A model generated the notes under the pieces. That model was not told the DNA's origin. It worked only from the letters and a program-made list of their open reading frames with translations, and did not search any database. From Heterohyrax brucei (taxonomy: Eukaryota; Chordata; Mammalia; Hyracoidea; Procaviidae), in contig CM053146.1 of the NCBI GenBank assembly GCA_028571685.1, positions 68,109,431 through 68,173,430 of the forward strand: DNA of 64,000 bases, in the 5' to 3' direction. This document shows, one piece after another, positions 1-10,937 of this stretch. A program made the position numbers and the translations under genes. How positions within the stretch are numbered: position 1 is the stretch's first letter; each line of letters starts with the position of its first letter.

Positions 1-236
1 CATACCCAAACACACAATCTTCAAGTCTCAGCTGAGACTTCACTTACTGCAACAAGACATTCTATCTTGCCTTCGCTCTGAAAGCTGGCTGGCTGCTCTT
101 GTAAGTTTGTTCCACTTTTCCCATTGTGGGCACTTGTAATTGCCCACTTCATCACCTGAATCACCCACAGGACTGTGAATTCCTTTATCATCCACGAATG
201 AGTGAATGCATGAATTAACTGAGTCCTCAAATCCGA
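1..236. other. Unassigned flank, no gene seen
   Basis: No repeat family, splice-bounded exon or meaningful reading frame is recognised. Two overlapping minus-strand frames of about 68 codons cross it, but neither resembles a known protein. It abuts the mariner inverted repeat at 237. Confidence 0.5.
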
Positions 237-1500
237 GGCCTGACAATTAAGTTTGCAAACTCATCCTAGAAAAAGTGCTACATATCTCATTGCTGAACAT
301 CACTATGGTCACCTTGGAAGTACTCTCCTTGGGAAGCTAGGCACCAAAGCCATTGTCTAGTTCACCTTTCAAAGTAATTTTAGAACTCTTTTTTTCTGGA
401 ATGACCATCAGAGCTGTCATTGTATCACCCTTGATGTCCTGAATGTCATCAAAATGGCTTCCTTTCAATAATTCTTTATCTTCAGGTAAAGAAAAAAGTC
501 ACTGGGGCCCAGATCAGGTGAACAGGGAGGGTGTTCCATACAGCTACTTGTTTACCAGCTAAAAACTCCCTCACTGGCAGTGCCATGTGAATTTTGTGCA
601 CTGTTGTGATGCAAGAGCCAGCGGTTGTTGGTGAAAAGTTCAGGTCACCTTCATCTAACTTTTCACACAGTCTTTTCAGCACTTCCAAACAGTAATCTTT
701 GTTAACTATCCAGATAGTACAAATTCATAATGAACAATCCCTCTGATACTAAAAAGGGTTAGCAACATCATTTGGACTCTTGATTCCAACTGATGGAATT
801 TCTTTGGTAGTGGAGAATTGGCTGACATCCATTGTGCACTTTGACACTTTGTTTCAGGGTCGTATTGGTACACTCATGTTTCATCAGCAGTGATAACATG
901 GCCCAACATCGTCTTGCATCTCCAGAAGGTCTTGGCAAACTTTGAGTCTCCTTTTTTTTTTTGATGAGCTTCTTCAAGACTATTTTTGCACACACATTTC
1001 TCATGCCAAGGTTTTCAGCTAAGATTTTCCTAACTGTCTCTCTCTGCTATGCTTCTCACAATGATGTACAATTTGACAAATTTTTGTGATGTTTTTGTCA
1101 ATTCTGCTCCTTACTGTCTACCCTGACCTCACTTCATCAGTGACACTTTCTCTACCCTCAGAAAAACATTTAATCCATTTGCACACTGCCATTTTCATCA
1201 TGCGCTTATCCCCATAAACTTGGACTAACATATCCCTGATTTCACTTCCACTCTTGCCAAGTTTAACAAAAAACTTAATGTTTGTTCATTGCTCTAATTC
1301 AAGCTCTGACATTTTTATGATGGCATATAAAAACAGGCAGCATCAAGAATGAACACAATTCAGCAATGCACTGCCACATATCGACACAAATACAGTTGTG
1401 AAATGCTGATATACCAAGGTTATAAAACCTTACCGAGCTGTTTGTACAGTGCTGCCAATGTAAGCACACAGTGGCAAGTTTGCAAATTTAATTGTCATAG
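237..1500 (-). mobile_element. Mariner DNA transposon, near full length, decayed
   Basis: Terminal inverted repeats are visible: the left end reads GGCCTGACAATTAAGTTTGC and the right end ends in its complement (GCAAGTTTGCAAATTTAATTGTCA). The length of about 1.26 kb fits a complete mariner of the Tc1/mariner superfamily. The interior is a broken transposase on the minus strand. Autonomous elements of this kind move by cut-and-paste into TA dinucleotides. The right end is followed by TA; the left flank (GA) has lost it. The family name within mariner is not assigned. Confidence 0.88.
287..1312 (-). pseudogene. Mariner transposase pseudogene
   Basis: The start is set by ATG at 1312-1310, giving M-S-E-L-E-L-E-Q, a typical mariner N-terminus. 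The matching C-terminal end is the A-S-Q-G-E-Y-F run and a stop near 287. That is about 341 codons, the usual transposase size. No single frame runs through: readable blocks lie at 768-1004 and 482-688, separated by stops and frameshifts. A poly-T run at 952-962 (poly-A on the coding strand) is one likely slippage point. In an active protein an N-terminal helix-turn-helix region binds the terminal repeats and a D,D,D catalytic domain cuts DNA. This copy cannot make a functional enzyme. Confidence 0.82.
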
Positions 1501-2325
1501 CTTGTATTTAACTTTTCCTGCATTTTGGTCTTCTATATTTAGGAAAGTTGTAGGAATGCTGAGTCTAGGAAATAAACCTTTTAGTTTTTTGAGTCAGCCA
1601 CCACTTAGCAATTCATATATAATGAAGCCTCAGTACTTACTAAATTTTTTTGTTTCACGGTCTGGATTGGATTTTTCCTCTGCATTGTTGTCCTCACATG
1701 AAGTCACAGAACTTGGTTATAGAAGGGCCCTTAGAGATCACTTAGTCCAACATTTCCATTGATATTTCTTTTGGCTTTCACTGTGAAGGTATTTTAGGTA
1801 TTTTGGCCCAGAGGCAAGATGAGTTATTTAAGGGAGAAAGTGCTAAGAGTGCATACATGAAGTTAAGGCAAACATTTTACTGCTTTTCTCCCCTTTGAAG
1901 AGACATTTGGTGGAAAATAGAGGAAAGGGATTGCAAAGTTGGGGAGAAGATTAGTGGCTCCCCAAAACCAGACACTGACGGCATCCAGGATTCAGATGCA
2001 TAGAGCTGCAACAGCGTGGTCTCACAGAGCTATGAAACTCAATAGGCCCTTACGCGATAGGTGACTGTATGCTGAAAGAGTCTGAATCCAAATCTAATTC
2101 AGCCAGACTGTACAATCTGTGTCATTCCTAGGAGGATTCAGATTCTAAATGATCTGAAGAGACTTGAAAACTCAGGGAAGATTATCCTTTCTGTTGTCTC
2201 TTTCTCTTACTAGACTTTTATTTAACAAAGATGGTTTAAAATGAACATCAGAGTGAGCCTGGTAAGAGAAATCATCACAAATAAATAAGGTTTGAAGCAT
2301 GGCATATCCTTTCAGTGTCATACTA
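1501..2325. other. Unassigned, with a possible MIR/L2-like scrap
   Basis: Mostly unrecognised. The segment 1690-1760 ('cttagagatcacttagtcca') resembles the ancient MIR/L2-type tail often seen in mammalian introns. A 137-codon plus-strand frame (1349-1762) spans the mariner end and this scrap, so it is a chance frame. Confidence 0.4.
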
Positions 2326-2857
2326 GGTCTGACAATTAAATTCACGGACTAAATTGTTCTAAGTGCTACCTATCTCATTGCTGAATATCACATGGTCACC
2401 TTCGAAGTACCCAGTGCCAGTGTCTAGTCCACTCTTTAAAGCAAATCTGGAACTTCTTCTGGAATGACCACTGCACAAGTTGGCATGATTGCAAGTTTGT
2501 AACTTAATTGTATAGTTGACTGTGAGGAAGCTTTTAGCTAGTAAACAAATAATTGTATTGCAACACCCTCCCTACTCACCCAATCTGGCCCCTTGTGACT
2601 TCTTTCTTTACCTGAAGATAAAGGAAATGTTGAAAGGAAGACATTTTGATGTCACCCAGGACATCAAGGGTAATACGATGTCAGCTCTGATGGCCATTCC
2701 AGAAAAAGAGTTCCAAAATTGCTTTGAAGGGTGGACTAGGCACTTGCATTGGTACACAGCTTCCCAAGGGGAGTACTTCGATGGTGACTGGTGATATTCA
2801 GCAATGAGATATGTAGCACTTTTTCTAGGATGAGTTCAGGAACTAATTGGCAGTCTT
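2326..2857. mobile_element. Mariner composite: MITE-like deletion copy joined to an inverted partial copy
   Basis: The left part (2326-2514) starts with GGTCTGACAATTAAATTC, carries about 150 bp of the transposase 3' end antisense, then jumps to the opposite terminal repeat (GCAAGTTTGTAACTTAATTG at 2491-2510). This is an internally deleted, MITE-like mariner. The right part (2515-2857) carries the same transposase 3' end in sense orientation and finishes with the outer repeat. TA dinucleotides flank both outer ends (2324-2325 and 2859-2860). The arms 2326-2473 and 2705-2857 are therefore inverted copies of each other. Confidence 0.78.
2516..2794 (+). pseudogene. Mariner transposase C-terminal fragment, open reading frame
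   Basis: A 92-codon open frame covers the C-terminal third of a mariner transposase. It contains the family signature PPYSPNLAPCDFFLY (the third catalytic Asp region is changed: N where many mariners have D in this motif), then a K-E-M-L-K-G-R-H block and the terminal S-Q-G-E-Y-F-D-G-D. There is no ATG at the start and the N-terminal DNA-binding region is missing. It is a remnant that has escaped stop codons by chance. Confidence 0.8.
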
Positions 2858-2991
2858 GTACTGATATATTGTTTTAAACTTTTTGGAAAACGTATTATAG
2901 CAGCATAACCTGAGAGCATCTGGGGCTCAGGAAAGTAAGTCTCCCTTGATTGCCTGCAAAGCATTCATGATTTTATTGTATCATATTCATT

Positions 2992-3327
2992 TGTTGTTGT
3001 TAGCTGCTAACCAGTGGCTCCTGACTCATGGAGACCCCACATGCAATGGAACAAGATGCTGCCCGGTTTTGTACCATCCCCGTGATCAGTTTCAGAAAGG
3101 ACTATTGTGATCCAGAGAGTTTTCAATGGTGGATTTTTTTAAAGTAAATCACCAGGACTTTCTTTATAGTTTTTCTTAGCCTGAAAGCTCTGCTGAAACC
3201 TATTCAGCATCATGCCAACATACAAGCTTCCCCTGATGGATGGTGGCTGCACAGAGGGTGCACTGGCTCAAAACAAATGCTTGTCTCTTGCAGGGAAGAA
3301 GAGAATTCTACCACTAAACTACTCACA
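2992..3327 (-). repeat. Long RTE-tailed SINE with tRNA-like head
   Basis: Read on the plus strand it opens with the RTE 3' end signature (TTGTTGTTAGCTGC, then a 'ctcctgactcatggagaccc' block). It continues with sequence resembling the RTE 5' end (compare 3140-3230 with 35810-35950, both holding 'AGCTGAAACCT' or a near match). It ends with a tRNA-like piece, 'gagaattctaccactaaact', resembling the anticodon arm and 5' half of tRNA-Gly in antisense. Sense orientation is therefore minus: tRNA-like head, RTE 5'-like body, RTE 3' tail. Confidence 0.65.
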
Positions 3328-4601
3328 CCTCACAGCTTGTGTTTCTTCTTATTTTCATTCCCACTGTCTCATAGGTAACAAAAGAAGTGCACATTTTTTT
3401 TTCCATTTCTCTACATTTTATCTCTCTGTTATTGGGCATCAAACCTGTGGCTTGACCATCATATCAGAAAAGGAGAACGAAAAAACAGAGGAAAAGGAGT
3501 AAAGCGATTAGATGTGTCTCCTGAATTCAGTCCTCCAGACCACAGCCTGGAAATGCGAAGATGTGTTAGATAATGGGCAAATAAGCACTGCAGACACTGT
3601 TCCCTGTGGGGCCCTGAGAAGAAACCACATTGTTCCTTACCAGTTAAGGAAGGATGTATAACAAAGGAAACATTTAGGCACAGATAAATCAGGCAAAGGA
3701 AGCGCTGAGGTTTAATTTTCCAAGTCATGTTCAGTCTATGTGGCATCGGTGATGATTTGAGAGTTAGGGGGACAAACTCTCATACCATATGTACACATTG
3801 CACACGTAGACAAGGTGTGCTTCGTGAGACTGCTAGGAACGAAACACATAGATCGACTAGCATCATCCTTTCCACAAGTGAGTGCTACATTCCTCTGTGA
3901 TCTATTTGGACACATGAGACACTTACTTACACAGTACTGGTACAGTGGAAGCCATTATTATTTATAGAAAGCAAACAAAAACGCAATAACAAGAGATACT
4001 TAAAGGTGAACCACTTACCCTTCCCTAAAATACTCATGTCCGTCCTACATCTCTGAGCCAGAGCACTGTGGTTTACGTTAGGTGCTTTCTTCATGTCACG
4101 GCTTCCTCTGGCTTCCACTACCTATGCTACCTGGCCCGCCATACTGCCCAAGGAAGGAAGCATGCAACCTTTGGTCAGGGTACACTCAAGCTTCTGTCCT
4201 GGTTTGACACGTGTTATAGCTCTTTCACCTCCACCAAACTTCATCAGAGGCACTCAGCTCCATTTGCAATCTTACTGCTCCAGCACTTAACCCCTCCTTC
4301 TGTGGGCCAGCAAACCCAAGGCAGCCACCTCTCTGTGGGCTGACAAGCCTACCGAGTTGCTTCTTTTCCCCTTCAGAGTAACATCTCTCTCTTTGAGGTC
4401 TGGGAGAGTCTCAGCACAAAAACCCTAGATCCAAAGGATGTGGTCTGCTCCATATTCTTGACTGTTTTGAATTCTACCCAACCTCTACGGAACTGGCTCT
4501 TAAAAAAAGTATAGCAAGGTGGCAAAACTAACCAACCCCATAGTGGATCACATGGAGCTCAGTCTTACTGAATGGATGTTCAAACAAATATTTGCAAAGA
4601 C
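3328..4601. other. Unassigned region
   Basis: No repeat or gene recognised. Several frames of 60-96 codons occur on both strands (for example 3459-3746 minus and 4068-4343 plus), but none has a recognisable domain or exon boundaries. Base composition is slightly richer in G+C at 4050-4400 than in the flanks. Confidence 0.45.
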
Positions 4602-4762
4602 AAAACCCTGCTAGCATAGTGGTTAAGCACTATGGCTGCCAACTAAAAGGTCAGCAGTTGGAATCCATCAGGCGGTCCTTAGATACTCTACAGGACAGCA
4701 ATACTTTGTTCTATAGGGTCACTATGAGTTAGAATTGACTCAATGGCAATGCATTTGCTTTT
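4602..4762 (+). repeat. AfroSINE
   Basis: Complete copy. The head is AAAACCCTGCTAGCATAGTG, followed by a promoter-like B-box region (AGCAGTTGGAATCC), and the tail ends 'ggtcactatgagttagaatt' plus a T-rich end. This is the common afrotherian tRNA-derived SINE. Confidence 0.93.
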
Positions 4763-5975
4763 TGTTTCATTTGCATAGTAAATTGACCAACTGCTTGCAA
4801 GAATATGTCCTCATCAATCATGTTGTGGGAGTTACAAGACCATGGCTAGGAAGGCCATTTAAAAGCAATTTATTGCATCACACCATAGACCTGATTTGTT
4901 GGAGCTGGGGTGGAGCAATACACAGAGTGGCAAATAGAGGTTGTCACAATGACATAAAAGCCCTATCCAGAGTCAAAACAGATAGGATCTTAAATTACAC
5001 AGAACCTACTCAGTATGTAAGTTTCAGCAGGGAGAGCAGCAAATAGTGAACAAGATATATTGTCAGTGACATGTATAGCCAGATAGCATCACATCTAGAC
5101 ACTGACTATTCCCCTCTGCTACAAGACTGAGTAAAATACTCTCTGTTCTCCAAAATTCAGATGTTGTTTTAGGGAGGAAGTGAGAAGGTGATAGTGAACA
5201 AAGAAATATGAGATGTTAAGACATGTTATCTTTCTAGAGAGTGAACATTACTTAAAAGTACTAACTAACTTAATCTGAAAAGGAATTGAATAGATTAGAC
5301 ATTAAGTTAACATTTTGTCACTAAGCAGTGTGTGAGTTTAGGGAGAAGAAATATTTGTAATAAAAAAAGGAGTATTTTGTACATATTTTTGTACATCTAA
5401 ACATAGTGTGAGCTAAACTAGTAGCTTCATTTCACAATTATGTACCTTATACATACTGAGGAACAGTAGCTCTTATTTCCTCTCCAAAGACACTAATAGT
5501 GTGTAGAAATTGAGATGATGTCACTGCTGTGTGGTGTCTGAGTCTTACCCCATGCTGTACAGTTCCTTTGAGGGTGAGACAATCAAGAAATACTTGAGAA
5601 AAGAGGCAGAAATTGAGTTGGGTCTGAAGATACAGATAGAACTTAGAAAAACTGGGAAAGCCAGAATAAGAAGGGCGGATGTTTAGAACAGCAACGTGGA
5701 ATCAGAAGTACAGATTGTGACTACTAGAAACTAGAGCATTTTACTTCTGTTTTAGCATATGACATATTAGATATTTTGAAAAATTCCATGAATACAAAGC
5801 AACTAGAAATGCTGGATAAAACATAGCAAATATCCATTTTAAACTCAGAACTGAACTTTCAAGAAGGAAAAAGAAAACATCAGTAATCAAAAATGAAGCC
5901 TACTGTAAAATCCTGAGTTAAAGCTGACAGAGATACAATGAGTGCCCTGGGGATATCTGCCAATCTCAATAACTA
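4763..5975. other. Unassigned; possible old L1 fragment at its right end
   Basis: No gene seen. The A-rich strand at 5740-5975 has the texture of an old L1 body but no diagnostic motif. A 103-codon plus-strand frame (4735-5046) begins inside the SINE and is not a gene. Confidence 0.4.
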
Positions 5976-6088
5976 AGCCAAAGCCAAGTGCCGTCGAGTC
6001 AATAACTAAGAGGAATGAGAATTAATGGTTACGCCAGTATGGGTCGCCATGAGTCGGATCCGACTCCACGGCACTTGCCTGGCTGGCA
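5976..6088. repeat. Two AfroSINE tail fragments in inverted order
   Basis: A minus-orientation tail scrap (AAGCCAAGTGCCGTCGAGTC, about 5975-6000) and a plus-orientation tail (GGGTCGCCATGAGTCGGATC and onward, 6041-6085) face each other across about 40 bp. Neither has a SINE head. They are the same approximately 30-45 bp module shared with RTE 3' ends. Confidence 0.75.
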
Positions 6089-6117
6089 GTTATGATTGAC
6101 AGCACCACACAAAGGTT

Positions 6118-6276
6118 ACCAAACCTGCTGCCATCGAGTCGATTCTGACTCATAGCGACCCTATAAAACAAAGGAGTAATGCTACATAAATTTTCCAAGG
6201 AGTAATTGGCGGATTCAAAATGCCGACCACTTGGTTAGCAGCCATGACACTTAACCACTGTACCACCAGGTTTTCC
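6118..6276 (-). repeat. AfroSINE
   Basis: Complete copy in reverse orientation: ACCAAACCTGCTGCCATCGA at the tail and ACTGTACCACCAGGTTTTCC at the head. There is an internal disruption around 6175-6200. Confidence 0.92.
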
Positions 6277-6732
6277 ACACAAAGATTAGGCCTTGGTGAA
6301 GAGTGGCATCATTAGAGTGTATGGAGGGTGCAGACCACATTGGGTGACACTGTCAGAGGGGATGACCCCAAAATGACTCTCTATAAAATTTTCATGCAGT
6401 GTTTCAGCAGAAATGTATTATTATTTTTTAGAAAAACTTCTCTATAGTTGGTTATAACCACAAAAAACATTTCTCATAAGCCAAAGTTACATGTATCCAT
6501 ACACCCATGCTAATTACTTCTTGAACCTTTTCATGTACTCTGGTCAGTGATGTCATTATTAACCAATTAAAAAGATTCTTCAACTCATGTGGCTTCTTCT
6601 GAATGTGCTACAAGCTCACACCTGTTGTTCTTGTTGCTGCCTATGTTTTTATAGTCATTGATCTTCTCAATTTTCTGTTGTCTTAGCTAGAATATTGTAG
6701 TAAGTAGTATTTGTGAAACTGTATCAATAACT
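6277..6732. other. Unassigned AT-rich region
   Basis: No gene or repeat recognised on either strand. Confidence 0.4.
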
Positions 6733-6884
6733 GGAAACCCTGGTGGCATAATGGTTAAGTGCTACATCTGCTAACTATAAGGTCAGCAGTTCAAATCTGC
6801 CAGGTACTCCTTGGAAACTCAATGGAGCAGTTCTACTCTGCAGTCTGAATCGACTTGATGGCTCTGGGTTTGGTTTAGTTTTTT
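6733..6884 (+). repeat. AfroSINE
   Basis: Clear copy: GGAAACCCTGGTGGCATAAT head and GTCTGAATCGACTTGATGGC tail, with T-rich end. About 15 bp of the 'tatagggtcgctatgag' segment are missing before the tail. Confidence 0.93.
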
Positions 6885-7417
6885 TTTATATCAGTAACTA
6901 TTTCCAGAATGAAGGAATAATTAAATGAAAAGAATGAGAAAAATCAACTGTGCTTCTGTTCAGTTACTAACAATGTTGTAACTAAAATGTAACTCAATTA
7001 GAAATACTTTGCAAAACAATTTTGCTGTCAGTAGGCACATAATGCACAAAATATTACATTTAAACAACTCGTAGCAATTTATCACTTATTAGTCTATGAT
7101 TAAAAGTGATAATAAACATTGCTTGGGATTCCATACTGTCTGGTACAGGAGGAGGCAGGTTTGTGTTACCCTGTGAGTTAGTGCATCATTGGTTGACACC
7201 TGGTAAAAGAGTGCATTTGAAAGAAATGAAAAACCAAAACACAAAAACAAGCACAATGATTTTCCTTAACCTGGTCTTGAATAGGAAAAAGTCTTCTCTA
7301 AAACTCTGCAATCATCAGTCTACCCTCAGATGGGTTTCAGGTTCAAATTTACACGCCTTTGTGTGATTTACAGGACACCAAGTAGTTAATTACGCTGAGT
7401 GGCCTCAGATTAAGGAT
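6885..7417. other. Unassigned region
   Basis: AT-rich. An 86-codon plus frame at 7106-7366 has no recognised domain. Nothing else is supported. Confidence 0.4.
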
Positions 7418-7606
7418 ACCTGGTGGCACACTGGTTAAGTAATCAGCTGCTAAGTGAAAGGTTGACATTTTGAAGCAATCAATCTCTCTGAGGGGTAAAA
7501 GATGTGGTAGTCTGCTCTTGTAAAGGTTACAGAAATTCTATGTGGCTGTTCTGTTCTGTCCTGTCAGGTCACTATGAGTCAGAATTAACTCAGTGGCAGT
7601 GGATTT
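7418..7606 (+). repeat. AfroSINE, long variant
   Basis: Head ATACCTGGTGGCACACTGGT, then the extra internal segment of the longer subtype (AGATGTGGTAGTCTGCTCTT and GTAAAGGTTACAG), then the standard tail CACTATGAGTCAGAATTAAC. The additional block of about 40 bp separates it from the short copies. Confidence 0.88.
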
Positions 7607-7710
7607 TATCCCAGACTAATATTCTACCAGGGCATCAGGCAGAAGTCAAAGGACATCCTAGGATTCCTGCAGAGAAACATCTATCAAATATAAAACTAAA
7701 AAACAAAACA

Positions 7711-7874
7711 AAAAGACCAAACTCAGTGCCACTGAGTCAATTCCAACTCACAGCAACCCTGTAGGACAGAGTAAACCTGCTCCCTAGAGTTTCCAAGGAG
7801 CGCCGCGTGGATTCAAACTGCCGACACTTTGGTTAGCAGAGGTAGCACTTAATCACTAGGTCACCAGAATTTTC
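7711..7874 (-). repeat. AfroSINE
   Basis: Reverse copy with an A-rich tail start (7697-7716), then AGTGCCACTGAGTCAATTCC at the tail and a decayed head ending at 'caccagaattttc'. Confidence 0.9.
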
Positions 7875-7889
7875 ATTAAATATAAAAGT

Positions 7890-8960
7890 CCAGCTAAATA
7901 AAAGTCTACAAATGCAAAACACATGAGGAAGAACAAGCAAGGTGCTCAATTAGAATTATATGCCAAGAACATCAAATGACTTATTGAACATATTATGTAA
8001 ATAAAGATCTTTAAATGTCTGAAATAAAATGAGTTTGAAACACAGCAAAGGGCAATATACATTTTAAAAAATAGTCATAACTTTAAAAAGCCTTTCTAGA
8101 AACATGAAATGATAATTAAAACTTGAAATTCAATGGAAACTTTAAATAGTAGGTTATTCTAGACACCAGCTGAAAGGATAATGAATAAAAGAATAATACG
8201 TATTGAATAAGTTACCCATAATTTAGCACAGACACAAAAAATGAAAAACATGATACATAGCTTATGGCAGATGGAGGAATAAATGAGAAATTCTAACATG
8301 TATCTAACTGCACTCCTAGCTTAGGGGCAGGGGAAAGATGAATATAATGAGAAAGATAGTAGAAACAATAATCAGCTATTTTTCAGAATTGAAAAGCATG
8401 AATAATCAGCCCAAGGAAACCAATAAACCTCAATCAAGTAAAGAAAAAGGAATATTTAGTCAGACATATAATGTCATACCCAAACTACAAAACACTAAAT
8501 ACAGATTTTGAAACCTGACTAAGAGATACATTTTCTTCAAAGAACTGAACTCATAGTGACTGCACATTTCTCAAGAGCATCAATAGAAATCAGATGACAA
8601 TAGAACAATTTCTTTAATATGCTAATAGAAAATAACTGTCATGTTGAGTTTTATTCAAGAAAAGGAAGAACATGTATCTTAGTCAAAACAATGCTTGGAA
8701 TTTACAGCTACAAACCCTCAGTGAATGAAAAATTTTCTAAAGCAATAGAAAATTCCTACCTCCAAGATTAAGAACGATCCAGAAAGAAAAACAAAACCTC
8801 AGAAAGAATTCAGGCAAAAACCAGTTCAATTTTGAATGAGCCAAAACAATCAGTGATGGTATTAGACAATAACAACAATAAATGTGAAGGGCAAAAATGA
8901 GCTAGGACAAATATTTTGGAAAATAATAAAACCTAAGCTGGGACAAGATAATTGTAGTCA
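7890..8960 (+). mobile_element. Old L1/HAL1-type LINE fragment
   Basis: The A-rich plus strand contains blocks typical of an ancient L1 or HAL1 body, such as 'aaaacactaaatacagattt' followed by a 'gaaaataactgtca' block near 8628-8641. No open frame survives. Identification is by resemblance to L1-family texture and these blocks; the subfamily is unknown. Confidence 0.5.
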
Positions 8961-9039
8961 AGTGTGCATGTTAAATTTTTAAAGGGTTATGATTAAAGAA
9001 TGTTTAAATTCTATACCAGTACCAGTTGCCTTGACCAAA

Positions 9040-9525
9040 ATGGGTATCAGAAGAGACTCTGAAATTTGCTCTAATATGCTGAGTAGCTAAAGCAAATAGA
9101 AAGCACGATGAAGTAAAGAGCTGAGCAGAATATCACAACTAGCAGCTCAAGACAAGAAAGTGAAGTATGATAAAGACCATGTACAAAGACCTGGAGAGAG
9201 AAAAGCAAAAGGAAGAGCACGCTTGGCATTGCTGACGCTGAAGGATTGCAAGGAAAAATTCAAACACTGAATGACAATACTGAAGGATGCTACAGGAAAA
9301 TAGTAAATGAAGTGAAAAGCATTAAAAGAATATGGAAGGAACATACGGAGTCAGTACCAAAAAGAATTGGTTAACATTCAATAATTTTAAGTAGTAGCAT
9401 ATGATCAGGAAGAGATACGGTACTGAAGGAAGAGGTTCAAGCTGCGACGAAGGCGATGGTAGAAAACAAGCTCTAGAAACTTACAGAATACCAACTGAGA
9501 TGTTTCAACAAATGGAAAGATTTTA
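9040..9525 (+). mobile_element. RTE LINE fragment (linker and start of RT domain)
   Basis: It corresponds to the middle of the RTE ORF and is colinear with 34700-34170 (minus) in the second large copy. It contains GACTCTGAAATTTGCTCTAA, then 'acctggagagagaaaagcaa', then 'tggaaggaacatacggagtc' and finally ACTGAGATGTTTCAACAAAT. It lacks the endonuclease region and everything after the first RT block. It stops where old L1 sequence follows. Confidence 0.8.
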
Positions 9526-10291
9526 TTCCTCCCCAAAAGGAAATTAAATAAACACACACAGAAAAAGCAGAGCAAATAAAGAACACAGAGCAACAGGAAC
9601 TCTTCCAAACTTCTGGTGGGAATGTAAATTAGTACAACCATTTCGAAGAATAATCAGCAATATCTTAAAAATTAAATTGTGCCTATCACACAACAAAACA
9701 ATTTTGTTCCAAGGTATATACTCTAGGGTAGCATTTCTTAAGCTCTCTGTGGTTAAAGGTAAATTTTAAAATGTCTAATCTACTGCAGAACAGTATTGTA
9801 AAATACAGAATCACATGTGTGGGAATTACAGAAATGTCAGATTGCTACAGTACTTTTCAAATGCTTACTCTCAGTGTTTGTAGTTACTGCATCACAGAAC
9901 GATAACTAATAATTCACATATTAGCACTAACTCATGAACCAGACTTTGACTAGCACTGTTCTTAATCAAACACAAAAGGAGAAATATATAAGAATAAATA
10001 ATGATAAAAGTACTCCTGTAACCAAAAAAAGGCAAGAAGTGAAGGAAGTGAACCACCAACCAAAGAATGACAAGATGCAGAACATTCATATATGTAAAAG
10101 TACTCAGTGATGAAAATGAGTGAACTAGCATTACATGTATCAAAGCAGATAAAATCTTAAAAGCATAATATTAAATATCAAAAAGTAAGTTGAGGAGGAA
10201 AACATACTACATAATACTGTTTTATAAAGATGAACCATGAAAATGATGCTATGTTTTGTTGACCAAATATACATATTTGTGTTAAAGTGTA

Positions 10292-10440
10292 AAACCACAC
10301 CAGACCCAGTACCATCAAGTGGATTCCAGCTCACAGTGGCCCTATAAGACTGAGTGGAACTGCTCCATAGAGTTTCCAAGGAATACCTGGTAGATTTGAA
10401 CTACCAACATTTTGGTTAGCAGACATAGCACTTAACCAAA
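10292..10440 (-). repeat. AfroSINE
   Basis: Reverse copy inside the old L1 tail: AGACCCAGTACCATCAAGTG tail, TTGGTTAGCAGACATAGCAC near the head. The last bases of the head are lost at the junction with the next SINE region. Confidence 0.92.
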
Positions 10441-10452
10441 TGTGTTTTTCTA

Positions 10453-10616
10453 AAAAACAAAAAAACCACTGCCATCGAGTCGATTCCAACTCACAGAGAC
10501 CCTGCAGACAGAGTAGAACTGCCCCATAGAGTCTCCAAAGAGCTCCTGACAGATGTGAACTGCCAGCCTTTTGATTACCAGCCTTAGCACTTAACTACTA
10601 TGCCACCATGGTTTCC
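10453..10616 (-). repeat. AfroSINE
   Basis: A second reverse copy only about 12 bp after the previous one, with an A-rich start and a complete head ending ATGCCACCATGGTTTCC. The same orientation and near adjacency suggest insertion near the A-rich end of a resident copy. Confidence 0.92.
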
Positions 10617-10937
10617 AAAAACACATACAGGAATGATAAACATCAAATTGAGCACAGTGACAATTTGGGAGCAGTGAGAAAGGAAGAAAATGCTATTGGG
10701 TAGGGCTGCTGAACTGTTTATCTATTATAACATTTTTTTTCAGATAACCACAGTTTCAAATGTGTTCATTATATTCTTAATGTCTCTGTATGCTTGAAAC
10801 ATTTCCTAACTAAAAAAGGACAAAGATGCATTCATAAAAAAGTTTTAAACTGAGAGTTTAAAGTTACAGCAGTGTGCTTTCAATGTCTGTAATTATTGCT
10901 CAGATCCATCATTCTCCAACATACTTAAAGAATTTTC

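Larger units (their letters stand above)
9595..10860 (+). mobile_element. Old L1 3' end, interrupted by two AfroSINEs
   Basis: The start 'tctggtgggaatgtaaatta' is the conserved L1 ORF2 C-terminal region. Downstream come 'aagtactcctgtaaccaaaa' and, after the SINEs, 'acacatacaggaatgataaa', both L1 tail-like. Reading frames are destroyed. Confidence 0.65.

Noticed and set aside
1349-1762. 137-codon plus-strand frame as a host gene
   Set aside because: It starts inside the mariner's terminal region on the antisense strand and runs into unrelated DNA, with no known domain or splice context.
3261-3327. A functional tRNA-Gly gene (antisense)
   Set aside because: Only a partial tRNA-like match at the end of a SINE, too diverged for a cloverleaf and continuous with the SINE body.
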